Shown piece by piece: positions 23,542 to 30,568 of a stretch of 49,134 nt of DNA. Under the pieces are notes generated by a model, which searched no databases, was not told where the DNA came from, and saw only the letters and a program-made list of their open reading frames with translations. Each line of letters opens with the position of its first letter. Position 1 is the stretch's first letter. Origin of the DNA: VRUE01 sp036525295 (GTDB lineage Bacteria > Actinomycetota > Thermoleophilia > Solirubrobacterales > 70-9); NCBI GenBank assembly GCA_036525295.1, contig DATDAQ010000022.1, positions 1 to 49,134 of the forward strand, written 5' to 3'. Both the position numbers and the translations under genes were made by a program.

Positions 23542-24553
23542 ACGGTTCATCCACCATCCGCAGGGACCACGGCTGCAGACTCCTTTGCTGATTCCATCAT
23601 TCTCTAGCAAAGGGTTCGATCTCGCGCTGCGCAAGGACGAAACAAAGATCTCGGAGGTCTCTCAGTACCTGCAGGTTTTTGCGACCCGGCTCACGGACGC
23701 GTTTCTCGTTTCGGCCTATGACCTACACCACAAGCTGCTAGATGGGGCGGGGAGTCTCAGGCCTCAGAACTTCGCAAACTCCCTCTGGTCCCATCCAAAA
23801 ATACTCTTCATCGACAGCGGTCTCTACGAGTACCGGGTAGGGGCCGATTCCGATGAGCCGATCCAGGAGATGCGCCTCCCCGAGGCTTGGAATGAGGACG
23901 AGTTCCACAAGTTTGCTAAGCGGCTGCCGAGGAAAGCGCCGATTGCGCTCGTCAACTGGGACCGCTACGAAAGCTACCGCGAGCAGATTGACGCCGCCCA
24001 GGCCTTCTTCGCCGAGCATGAGAGCTTTCTGTCCGTCTTTCTACTTAAGCCCGAGAAGGAGGGCGGCAATCACGATATAAGCATGCTTGGCTCCGATGCC
24101 AGCCGTCTCGCCGCCTTCGACCTGGTTGCGGTCACCGAGAAGGAGCTTGGCGACTCTGTGCTCGAGCGCCTGACCAACGTTGCCAAGCTCCAAGATCTCC
24201 TTGAGCGTGAGAAGATCGACCTGCCAATCCATATCTTTGGTGCCCTCGACCCGATACATACGCCGCTCTATTACGCGGCTGGGGCTGAGGTCTTCGACGG
24301 CCTGAGCTGGCTGCGCTATCTCTGGCAGGACGGGGTCGCCATGCATCGCGCCAGCCTCTCGGTCCTGCTTGGGCAGGTCGATCGAGACCGCCGGACGGCG
24401 GTGGAGATTGCTCAGGCAACCAGTCTCGACAAGATTGCCATCCTTCAGCGGCGACTGGTGAATTTCTATAAACAGGGTGGCGACTGGTCGGTATTCGACG
24501 AGCGGGGACAGGTGCTCGAAAATGCGTTCCGCGACATGGAATCGAATCTCTGA
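23528..24553 (+). CDS. tRNA-guanine transglycosylase-like protein (Cap10-type)
   Basis: A 341-residue TIM-barrel protein of the TGT superfamily. KILFIDSGLYEYRV (about 91-104) carries the DSG motif with the conserved Asp. IDLPIHIFGALDPIHTPLYYAAGAEVFDGLSWLRY (about 229-263) matches the TGT strand with the second catalytic Asp in the VFDG region. It contains no cysteine at all, so the usual CxCxxC...H zinc site is missing. It is smaller than DNA-modifying DpdA. In type IV CBASS a TGT-like partner accompanies the QueC-like enzyme. The TTG start overlaps queC, with AGGA 5 nt upstream. Confidence 0.82.
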   Translation: MRARRRFIHHPQGPRLQTPLLIPSFSSKGFDLALRKDETKISEVSQYLQVFATRLTDAFLVSAYDLHHKLLDGAGSLRPQNFANSLWSHPKILFIDSGLYEYRVGADSDEPIQEMRLPEAWNEDEFHKFAKRLPRKAPIALVNWDRYESYREQIDAAQAFFAEHESFLSVFLLKPEKEGGNHDISMLGSDASRLAAFDLVAVTEKELGDSVLERLTNVAKLQDLLEREKIDLPIHIFGALDPIHTPLYYAAGAEVFDGLSWLRYLWQDGVAMHRASLSVLLGQVDRDRRTAVEIAQATSLDKIAILQRRLVNFYKQGGDWSVFDERGQVLENAFRDMESNL

Positions 24554-24564
24554 GGTGAGCTGAC

Positions 24565-25500
24565 TTGGGGGGAACAGGATCAGGCGGGCCCAGCCAGTAC
24601 CGCGTCCAGCCGGACGAGGCGGTGCGGCGGCGACGTGAGGCCGAAGAAGCATCAAAGGACGCTCAGACCGACGCCGAGGTCAACGCGATCCTCAATCGCA
24701 AGGTACTCGAAGTCAACCGTCGCGACAACGAGCAGGTGAGTAACCGCCTCGACGAAATCCAGAGTTCCCTCTCCGATCAGATCGAGGGCGTCGATCGGCT
24801 TCTCTTCGGCGGCTCCGTCTCGAAGCACACCTACGTTGAGGGTCTCAGTGACATCGACTCACTACTTGTTCTCGACTCAGGGGAGTATGGAGGTCTGAAA
24901 CCCGATCAAGTACTGGAGAAGCTTGAGAAGGCCTTGAGGTCCAGGCTCGACAAGGGCAAGGCCATTGACATCGAAAGCGGCGCACTTGCGGTAACCGTCA
25001 AATACAAGGATGGCCTTGAGGTTCAGCTTCTCCCCGCGCTGGAGAGGGACAAGGAGCTCTCGATCAAGGCTGCCACCGGTAATCGCTGGACCGCAATCGA
25101 TCCGAAGCGTTTCGTCGAGCGTCTTACCGAGGTCAACAAAGCGCAGGCCGGCACGGTGATTCCAGCGATTAAGCTCGCAAAGTCGATCCTCGCCAGCACT
25201 GCTGACGCTCAGAGACCGACTGGATACCACCTTGAGGCCCTTGCGGTAGCGGCTTTCCAGGACTACACGGGCGTCCGCAGCCCTAAAGCGATGCTTGCTC
25301 AGCTCTTTGACTCCGCTTCGCAGAACGTGCGAAAGCCGATTGCTGACCTCACCGGCCAGTCCCGCCACGTCGACGAATACCTGGGAGAGGCAAATTCTAA
25401 CGAGCGCCGAGCTGTGTCGAGGGGGCTGGCGGGGATTGCCCGACAGATGAAGAATGCTCCCAACGCCGAGGCGTGGCGGGCGTTGCTCGGGGAAGATTGA
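24565..25500 (+). CDS. CBASS CD-NTase (cyclic oligonucleotide synthase)
   Basis: A 311-residue cGAS/DncV-like nucleotidyltransferase that would make a cyclic di- or trinucleotide alarm signal on phage infection. GGSVSKHTYVEGLSDIDSLLVL (about 82-103) has the GS motif and D96/D98. The third acidic site is LEVQLLPAL (about 151-159), where Gln154 replaces the common Asp and Glu152 precedes it. The start is TTG 24565 with a strong GAGGTGA 6 nt upstream. The protein begins MGGTGSGGPS, so Met removal would expose glycine, and about 70 residues of flexible or helical extension precede the fold. It is followed 2 nt later by the SLATT effector. Confidence 0.9.
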   Translation: MGGTGSGGPSQYRVQPDEAVRRRREAEEASKDAQTDAEVNAILNRKVLEVNRRDNEQVSNRLDEIQSSLSDQIEGVDRLLFGGSVSKHTYVEGLSDIDSLLVLDSGEYGGLKPDQVLEKLEKALRSRLDKGKAIDIESGALAVTVKYKDGLEVQLLPALERDKELSIKAATGNRWTAIDPKRFVERLTEVNKAQAGTVIPAIKLAKSILASTADAQRPTGYHLEALAVAAFQDYTGVRSPKAMLAQLFDSASQNVRKPIADLTGQSRHVDEYLGEANSNERRAVSRGLAGIARQMKNAPNAEAWRALLGED

Positions 25501-25501
25501 G

Positions 25502-26125
25502 GTGGACCCCGCGGAGTATCATCGCAAGTTCAAGGTGCTTGACATGATGTTGAGCGGTCACGCGACGCTACGCGAGAAATACCGCCGCCGCTCTACCGGC
25601 CTGATCCTCACGATCATGGCACTCTCAATCCTCGGTGCGACGCTTGCACTTCAAGACCGGTGGAGCGTGGAGATCCTCTCGATTAACCTTGAATCCAAGC
25701 AGTGGCTGGCTCTGCTCTCCGGCCTGATCTTTTTCCTCTCGATCATCGAACTGGTACTCGACTGGCGCGGCTGCGCCTGGTCGCATGCGGATGCCGCCAA
25801 CCGGCTGGGAAAGCTGAAGGGCGAGTTTCGGCGCGCCAAAGTAACCGATAACACGGTTGAAACAGACGGCATGGATCTCGATGTTGAGTACGACCAGACC
25901 ACCGCCGCGATCGTCGAGATTCCGAACTCTGTTTTCAACCGCCTCAAGGCCAAGCATCGCCGAAAGATCGAGATCAGCAAGCTGCTTGACGAGTCGCCCG
26001 GGGCGCCGCTCCTACTATTGCGCTGGCGAGTGTTCAGAGAGGGCGTCAGGATGCCCAAACGAGACAAATCCGAGTCCGACGTCCTAGAGGAGTCGCCGCC
26101 GGGAGACGGTGATCGGAAGGTCTGA
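25502..26125 (+). CDS. SLATT-domain two-helix membrane effector
   Basis: A 207-residue protein of the SLATT family. FKVLDMMLSGHATLREKYRRRS precedes two hydrophobic helices: TGLILTIMALSILGATLAL (about 32-50) and QWLALLSGLIFFLSIIELVLDW (about 67-88). A cytoplasmic helical segment follows (HADAANRLGKLKGEFRRAK) and a charged tail. SLATT proteins are predicted pore-forming effectors that kill or stall the cell once the cyclic nucleotide appears. The GTG at 25502 sits 2 nt after the CD-NTase stop, so the two are translationally coupled. This makes membrane disruption the likely output of the CBASS operon. Confidence 0.87.
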   Translation: MDPAEYHRKFKVLDMMLSGHATLREKYRRRSTGLILTIMALSILGATLALQDRWSVEILSINLESKQWLALLSGLIFFLSIIELVLDWRGCAWSHADAANRLGKLKGEFRRAKVTDNTVETDGMDLDVEYDQTTAAIVEIPNSVFNRLKAKHRRKIEISKLLDESPGAPLLLLRWRVFREGVRMPKRDKSESDVLEESPPGDGDRKV

Positions 26126-26135
26126 TGTGGCACCG

Positions 26136-26772
26136 ATGACCTACAGCGTCCACGAGATCTACGCCACGTTGCAGGGCGAGGGCATGAACACCGGCCGCCT
26201 CGCCGTTTTTTGCCGATTCGCTGGCTGCAACCTCTGGAGTGGTCGTGAGCAAGATCGCCAAAATGCTGTCTGCCGCTTTTGCGATACCGAGTTCGTAGGG
26301 ATAGGTGGCCCTGGCGGCGGCAGGTTTCGCTCAGCCGCGGCGCTGGCCGAGGCGGTCCGGCGCCAGTGGCCACAGAAATCTGGCTTCGATCCGTTCGTCG
26401 TGCTCACCGGCGGGGAGGCCCCTACTTCAGGTCGACGCGCCCCTTCTCGATGCACTTCATGCTGCGGCCTTCGAAGTCGCAGTCGAGACCAACGGTACCC
26501 TCGACGCTCCTCCCGGTGTGGACTGGATTTGTGTTAGTCCGAAGGCCGGGGCTACACTTCGCCTGCGAGCAGGCGACGAGCTGAAGCTTGTCTATCCACA
26601 AAACGGCTTTGATCCCGCCTCTCTGGAGTCACTCGACTTCGAGCACTTCCTGTTGCAACCGATGGATGGCCCCGAGCTAGACGCAAACACCGCTGCGGTC
26701 GCCGAGTACTGTGCCAACCATCCACGCTGGCAGGTCAGTCTGCAAACCCACAAGCTGATCGGGATTCCATGA
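26136..26772 (+). pseudogene. queE: QueE-like 7-carboxy-7-deazaguanine synthase, frameshifted
   Basis: A radical-SAM enzyme of the preQ0 pathway, split by a one-base shift. Frame one runs from ATG 26136 (or GTG 26127): YSVHEIYATLQGEG, then FAGCNLWSG...CRFCDTEF with the modified CxxxCxxC cluster motif, to VVLTGGE. At about 26418 one extra base in GGGGAGGCCCC moves the rest (PLLQVDAPLLDAL, VETNGT, WICVSPKAG, LQPMDG, VSLQTHKLIGIP) into another frame, ending at 26772. Joined, it is a full-length QueE of about 210 residues. Either a sequencing error in a GC run or a real inactivation. The queD ATG overlaps the stop. Confidence 0.85.
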
Positions 26773-27134
26773 GCTATGAGCTGATGCGTACCTACCGCTT
26801 CGAGGCTGCTCATTGGCTGCCCAAGGCGCCCGAAGGGCATCCTTGCCGCACTATGCACGGTCACTCCTATGAGGTCGATATTCGAATAAGCGGCGAACTA
26901 GATCCGCAGCTTGGTTGGGTGCTTGACTTCGCTGCAATTGACAGCGTCGTCGATCCCCTCGTCAGCCAGCTAGATCATTGCTGCCTTAACGAAATCGACG
27001 GCCTTGAGAATCCCACGAGCGAGCTACTCGCCGAGTGGCTTTGGGCCAGGGTCAGCCTCGACCTCCCCGGCGTTGCCGCCATTGTGGTGCGCGAGACGAA
27101 TAGTTCGGCCGCGACCTACTGCGGTCCGGCGTGA
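26769..27134 (+). CDS. queD: QueD-like 6-carboxytetrahydropterin synthase
   Basis: A 121-residue T-fold enzyme making 6-carboxy-5,6,7,8-tetrahydropterin from dihydroneopterin triphosphate, the step before QueE. RFEAAHWLP and HPCRTMHGHSYEV give zinc ligands H15, H30 and H32 and catalytic C26. LDHCCLNEI and the closing VRETNSSAATYCG match the family. The ATG overlaps the queE stop (ATGA). With QueE and QueC it supplies deazaguanine precursor locally, so the element needs only host GTP cyclohydrolase. No tRNA queuosine genes (QueF, QueA, QueG) are near. Confidence 0.92.
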   Translation: MSYELMRTYRFEAAHWLPKAPEGHPCRTMHGHSYEVDIRISGELDPQLGWVLDFAAIDSVVDPLVSQLDHCCLNEIDGLENPTSELLAEWLWARVSLDLPGVAAIVVRETNSSAATYCGPA

Positions 27135-27137
27135 TCG

Positions 27138-27965
27138 GTGTTCGACAGGGGTTCGCTGCGGGATCTAGAAAGAGGGTGCCCGTCCCCTGATCCCGCATCG
27201 CTGGCATTAGTCATGGCAGACCCCGAAGGCCTACCCACGAGACCTGCATGGCACCAAGTCTGGGTCGAGCGTGCGCCCGAATATCGGCGGGCAGTTCCGG
27301 CACTCGCTGCGAGCGGCGAGTGTGGCCTGCGCCGTGAGTTGGTCTTCTGCCTACTGGGCGGCCACGGGGTGACCTTCGAGCTCGCGCTGTCGGCGACCGA
27401 CGTGGTGATGGCACTGTGCCCCTTTGAGCCGCTCTGGACTTCGACCGAACTCGAGAGCGCGTTGCGCGAGGAACTTTCCAAGCCCCAATTCGATCCCCGG
27501 TGTAAGAATGGCTCTCTACGTCGTTATCGCTATCCGAACCGCAAGGCCGGCCTGTTGCTTGAGGCGCGAGATTGGGTTTTGGAGAATGGAGGGCTCTCGC
27601 GGAGGCTTGCGGCGATCGACTGTGAATACAAGCGGCGAGAATGGCTCTGCGACTGCCCGGGAATCGGCCCCAAGTCAGCGAGTTGGCTCTTGCGCAACAC
27701 GGGCTACGCCGACCGGCTCGCCATCCTCGACGTGCACATCCTGCGAGCTATGCAGGAAGCCGGGCGCTTGCCTGTAACACGGCTCCCGCGCGACTACAAG
27801 TTGATCGAGGCCAACTTCCTAGCCTGGTGCGACGACCTTGAGGCCCCTGCCTCAGCCTTGGATCTCTTTCTTTGGGAATGGCAACGAGGTGACCTGGGTG
27901 CTTGCCCACCGTCGGTCTCTAAACAACGAGGTGGCGTAGCCGCTCGCGAGGCACGAGCAGGGTGA
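27138..27965 (+). CDS. OGG-like DNA glycosylase/lyase (Cap11-type)
   Basis: A 275-residue HhH-GPD protein. CDCPGIGPKSASWLLRNTGYADRLAILDVHILRAM (about 171-205) is the helix-hairpin-helix with catalytic Lys179 and Asp198, in the form seen in archaeal-type 8-oxoguanine glycosylases. The N-terminal about 100 residues are divergent. 8-oxoguanine excision is the family activity. In type IV CBASS an OGG-like gene accompanies QueC- and TGT-like genes, perhaps acting on a deazaguanine adduct or nucleobase; that is inference. GTG 27138 follows queD by 3 nt. Its 3' end overlaps the convergent nucleotidyltransferase gene by 47 nt. Confidence 0.87.
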   Translation: MFDRGSLRDLERGCPSPDPASLALVMADPEGLPTRPAWHQVWVERAPEYRRAVPALAASGECGLRRELVFCLLGGHGVTFELALSATDVVMALCPFEPLWTSTELESALREELSKPQFDPRCKNGSLRRYRYPNRKAGLLLEARDWVLENGGLSRRLAAIDCEYKRREWLCDCPGIGPKSASWLLRNTGYADRLAILDVHILRAMQEAGRLPVTRLPRDYKLIEANFLAWCDDLEAPASALDLFLWEWQRGDLGACPPSVSKQRGGVAAREARAG

Positions 27966-28896
27966 GCAGCTCGAAGATCTTCTCGCCAAAGTCGCCAGCT
28001 TCCGCGAGGCGAGTATGGCGAATCTTCTCGTCGTGGAAAGTCTCGAGCACTTCGGGTCGCGGCTGCTGGACTTGATCGAGGAAGGCGTCGTAGGTCGACA
28101 GCAGGGTTTCGATGCACGCGTCGGCCTCTTTGTTTCCGACGCCGCGTAGGCTTTCAAAGCGCTCGCGGGGCGTGAGAGCACAGAGTTCGCGTACTCGTTT
28201 TGGCTCGACCGGTGGCTCTTCGCTCGCGAGGTGGAGGACCATGGAGAAGCAGGTAGCCAGGCGGCTTACCTTCAGCTTGTAGTTCTTCAATGCACTTCGC
28301 GCCTTAGCATCGCTTTGTTCGTCCTCGGGAAGCTTGCGGATTTCATAGCGATCATGCTCGTAGTTCAGCGTTAGCGTTCGCCAAAATCGCAGGATGTCGT
28401 TAATGAGGAAAGTTGGTCGAAATTGTTCTCTATGATCCTCAAAGTCCCGGTAGTAGAATCCCACTACCGCGAGCAAAATCTGCTCGTAGCGCTCAGCCCC
28501 GTAGACAGGCCGGCTCTCGAGCAAGAGCAGCATCCGAGCCGTGAACGCGTTTAGGCTGTCATCGTCTGGGCTACCGAGCACTTCCTCCATGTGATCCAGG
28601 TAGTGCACGTCGAGGTAGCGTCCGTCTTCTGAAAACTCCGGGAAGCCCATTTCTTGTGTCGCGTCGATCAGGCAAGACGAGAGCTGGATCAATGTCAGAT
28701 TGGGAAGCCGTTGCACAAGAGGGTGCCCCTCGTAGAGGAAGAAGATGTCGATGTCCGATTCCTTGCCCGCCTCAAGCCGTCCATACGAGCCCGTTGCGTA
28801 GATGCAGAGCGGCTCATTGCGCAGAAGATCCTCGACTGGCGCCAGGCGGGAGCCAAGCTCTTCAAGGCGGGCGCGCGAGTACTCGGCTCGGCTCAT
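27919..28896 (-). CDS. Nucleotidyltransferase-superfamily protein, cargo of the element
   Basis: A 325-residue protein. ATGSYGRLEAGKESDIDIFFLYEG (about 34-57) is a pol-beta-type nucleotidyltransferase site with GS and D-x-D. The middle and C-terminus (about 110-325) are helical and resemble the DUF294/GlnD-like helical region (LNYEHDRYEIRK, SALKNYKLKVSRLATCFSMVLHL). No regulatory CBS or ACT domain is seen. It is convergent with the OGG gene, which it overlaps, and divergent from the DEDDh exonuclease 57 bp away. It differs from the CD-NTase. Substrate is unknown; it could modify RNA or a protein, or be a second defence module. Confidence 0.72.
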   Translation of the reverse strand: MSRAEYSRARLEELGSRLAPVEDLLRNEPLCIYATGSYGRLEAGKESDIDIFFLYEGHPLVQRLPNLTLIQLSSCLIDATQEMGFPEFSEDGRYLDVHYLDHMEEVLGSPDDDSLNAFTARMLLLLESRPVYGAERYEQILLAVVGFYYRDFEDHREQFRPTFLINDILRFWRTLTLNYEHDRYEIRKLPEDEQSDAKARSALKNYKLKVSRLATCFSMVLHLASEEPPVEPKRVRELCALTPRERFESLRGVGNKEADACIETLLSTYDAFLDQVQQPRPEVLETFHDEKIRHTRLAEAGDFGEKIFELLTLLVPRERLRHLVV

Positions 28897-28953
28897 CGCG
28901 CCCTACGGTAGCCGGAATGGCGGGACGCCGGCAGCGATGACTAAGATGGCTCA

Positions 28954-29676
28954 GTGCGCGATCCTCGGCCAGACCTCTTCATCTCTGCCGACATCGAGAC
29001 GGACGGCCCGATACCCGGCGAGTACTCGATGCTTTCGTTTGGCCTTTGCTTGGCTGGCCGTTTCGACGGCCGCCGATTTGAGCGTTGCGATCAGGATCGA
29101 GAGAGCCTCTTCTATCGGGAGCTGAAGCCGGTCGCTAAGAGCTTCGAAGCCGAGGCACTTGCCGTCAATGGTCTCGACCGTGATCGTCTTACGCGGGAGG
29201 GAGATGATCCAAAGAAAGCGATGCGAGACGCTGATCGCTGGGTGCGGAGGCACGCGGGTGACGCGCGTGCTGTGCTTGTGGCCTATCCGGTGGCCTTCGA
29301 TTGGGCCTTCCTCTACTGGTATTTCGTCCAATACGCAGGTGATTCCCCATTCGGCTTTTCCTCGTGTCTCGATATCCGCACCCTCTATCAGGCAAGGGCT
29401 CTGACTCCTTTCGATAGCTCATCCCAGCGCTCAATGCCGCATTGGCTTTTGCCAAAGCGCGATCACACTCACAATGCGGCAGATGATGCGCTTGAGCAGG
29501 CCGAGTTGTTCAGCAATATCTTCGAATGGGCCTTGAAGGGTGGAGGGCCGAAGGAGCCCGCTTGGCCTACGGATCGCGTTGCACCCAATTGGATGGACCC
29601 TGCTGAGATTCCCCTGCCCCTTCCAACACCGGGGGTTCTCGGGACCAGTATGCGTCGTCGTCAGCGCATCCGGTAA
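28954..29676 (+). CDS. DEDDh 3'-5' exonuclease
   Basis: A 240-residue RNase-T/DnaQ-like exonuclease. DLFISADIETDGP has the first acidic pair (D13/E15), AVLVAYPVAFDWAFLYWYF the middle Asp, and HTHNAADDALEQAELF the His and last Asp. It could degrade RNA or DNA 3' ends or a short oligonucleotide. GTG start at 28954, no clear SD. It is paired head-to-head with the nucleotidyltransferase at 27919-28896 and is the last gene before attR. The C-terminal about 50 residues are Pro-rich and outside the exonuclease fold. A role in turning over the cyclic nucleotide signal is conceivable but unproven. Confidence 0.8.
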   Translation: MRDPRPDLFISADIETDGPIPGEYSMLSFGLCLAGRFDGRRFERCDQDRESLFYRELKPVAKSFEAEALAVNGLDRDRLTREGDDPKKAMRDADRWVRRHAGDARAVLVAYPVAFDWAFLYWYFVQYAGDSPFGFSSCLDIRTLYQARALTPFDSSSQRSMPHWLLPKRDHTHNAADDALEQAELFSNIFEWALKGGGPKEPAWPTDRVAPNWMDPAEIPLPLPTPGVLGTSMRRRQRIR

Positions 29677-29761
29677 GCGCTTGCAAGGAGACGCGGACTG
29701 TCAAGTCTCATATCTGTCTCAGAATCCCCGCAAACGGCTCTGTAGAGCGGCGGCTGGGCGT

Positions 29762-29807
29762 TCTACGAAACCGAAGGTCACAGGTTCGAATCCTGTCAGG
29801 CGCGTTC
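29762..29807 (+). repeat. attR: 46-bp copy of the tRNA-Arg 3' half
   Basis: Identical to 20080-20125. Upstream of it the tRNA 5' half is missing, so it is not a functional tRNA. It marks the distal end of the integrative element; G+C rises again beyond about 31.4 kb. Confidence 0.9.
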
Positions 29808-29850
29808 GCTCACTTGGAAATCGTCGTGCGCTCGCTGCGCTGCCGATAGC

Positions 29851-30427
29851 TCACTCGCAGCCGAGGCCATCTCCGTCGGCATCGAGGCCGTGAGGGTCCG
29901 AGCTGTACACCGCTACTGACCCCGCTGATTTCGCCACAGTCGAGGTCCGGTGGATATGGCGGCGCGCAGCCGGAGTAGTTGGGATCGCATTCGGAGCCCG
30001 TTTCTTCGACGGGTTCTTCGATCGCCTGGACTTCTGTCTCGGCTTCGGCGGCCGCTGTTGCGCGAGCACGCCGGGCGCGGGCTTGTGCCAGCTTTTTCGC
30101 GCGGATTGCCAGCCTGGCTCGCTGTCGTTCAGCTCTGACCTGAACCTGTTGGCGTTCGAGCTTTTCCTGCAGACGATCGACCTGTTCAATTTGCTGCCCG
30201 CTTGAGGTGTCTTTGTCGGCGCCTTCCTCTCCTGTGGTCATCCCAATGATGAGAAGTACCGCGAAGATCGGGATTCCCCACTGTGCCCATGTGGGGAGCC
30301 GTCGGTACGCCTTGACGAATCCTTCACTCTGCCTCCTGCGGGTTTGCTCAGTCCACTGCTCGCCGTCCCAGTAGCGGTCCTGCGCAGGATCGCGGGGATC
30401 GGGATACCAACCTGCCGGCGCAGCCAC
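29851..30427 (-). pseudogene. DUF2510/excalibur surface protein, apparently frameshifted
   Basis: It begins PAGWYPDPRDPAQDRYWDG (DUF2510, about 4-22), with EQWTEQTRRRQ, then a membrane helix WGIPIFAVLLIIGM and an Arg/Ala-rich coiled region. It reaches the excalibur calcium-binding motif: ECDPNYSGCAPPYPPDLDCGEISG in one frame, but SDPHGLDADGDGLGCE and a stop (29851) in another. The shift lies in a C4 run at 29920-29923 (GGGG on the coding strand). Without correction the frame runs to 29810 across attR. A homopolymer sequencing error is likely; true truncation is the alternative. Function of the family is unknown, probably cell-envelope associated. Confidence 0.75.
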
Positions 30428-30568
30428 GGCGGAATACTACTCAGTACCGATATAGGTGCGACTAGTGCGCTGCTCTCGCCGTTTGCCGGGTTCTCGGCAG
30501 GTGAACGGCCTCATAAATACGAGATCGTACCTTGATTATACCTCGCCGTCCCATATACAGTGGTTGCG

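Larger units (their letters stand above)
20080..29807. mobile_element. 9.7-kb integrative element at tRNA-Arg carrying a type IV CBASS-like system
   Basis: The two ends share a perfect 46-bp repeat (20080-20125 and 29762-29807), one being the 3' end of tRNA-Arg(ACG). Inside are small DNA-binding proteins, an excisionase-like protein and a tyrosine recombinase at the tRNA-proximal end. A defence cargo follows (QueC-like, TGT-like, CD-NTase, SLATT, QueE, QueD, OGG), then a nucleotidyltransferase and a DEDDh exonuclease. The cargo has visibly lower G+C and more A/T-ending codons than the flanks. No conjugation, replication or capsid genes are present, so it is a non-self-transmissible integrative island, perhaps phage-satellite-like. 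Confidence 0.88.

Noticed and set aside
22987..27134. A housekeeping tRNA-queuosine pathway
   Set aside because: QueF, QueA and QueG are absent, TGT is cysteine-free, and the genes overlap a CD-NTase/SLATT pair inside an integrative element.
22987..29676. A Dpd-type 7-deazaguanine DNA modification system
   Set aside because: No DpdB-like nuclease, helicase or other dpd genes are present and the TGT-like protein is small; type IV CBASS explains the set better.
29762..29807. A second tRNA-Arg gene
   Set aside because: Only the 3' part from the anticodon loop is present; the 5' acceptor and D arm are missing. It is attR.
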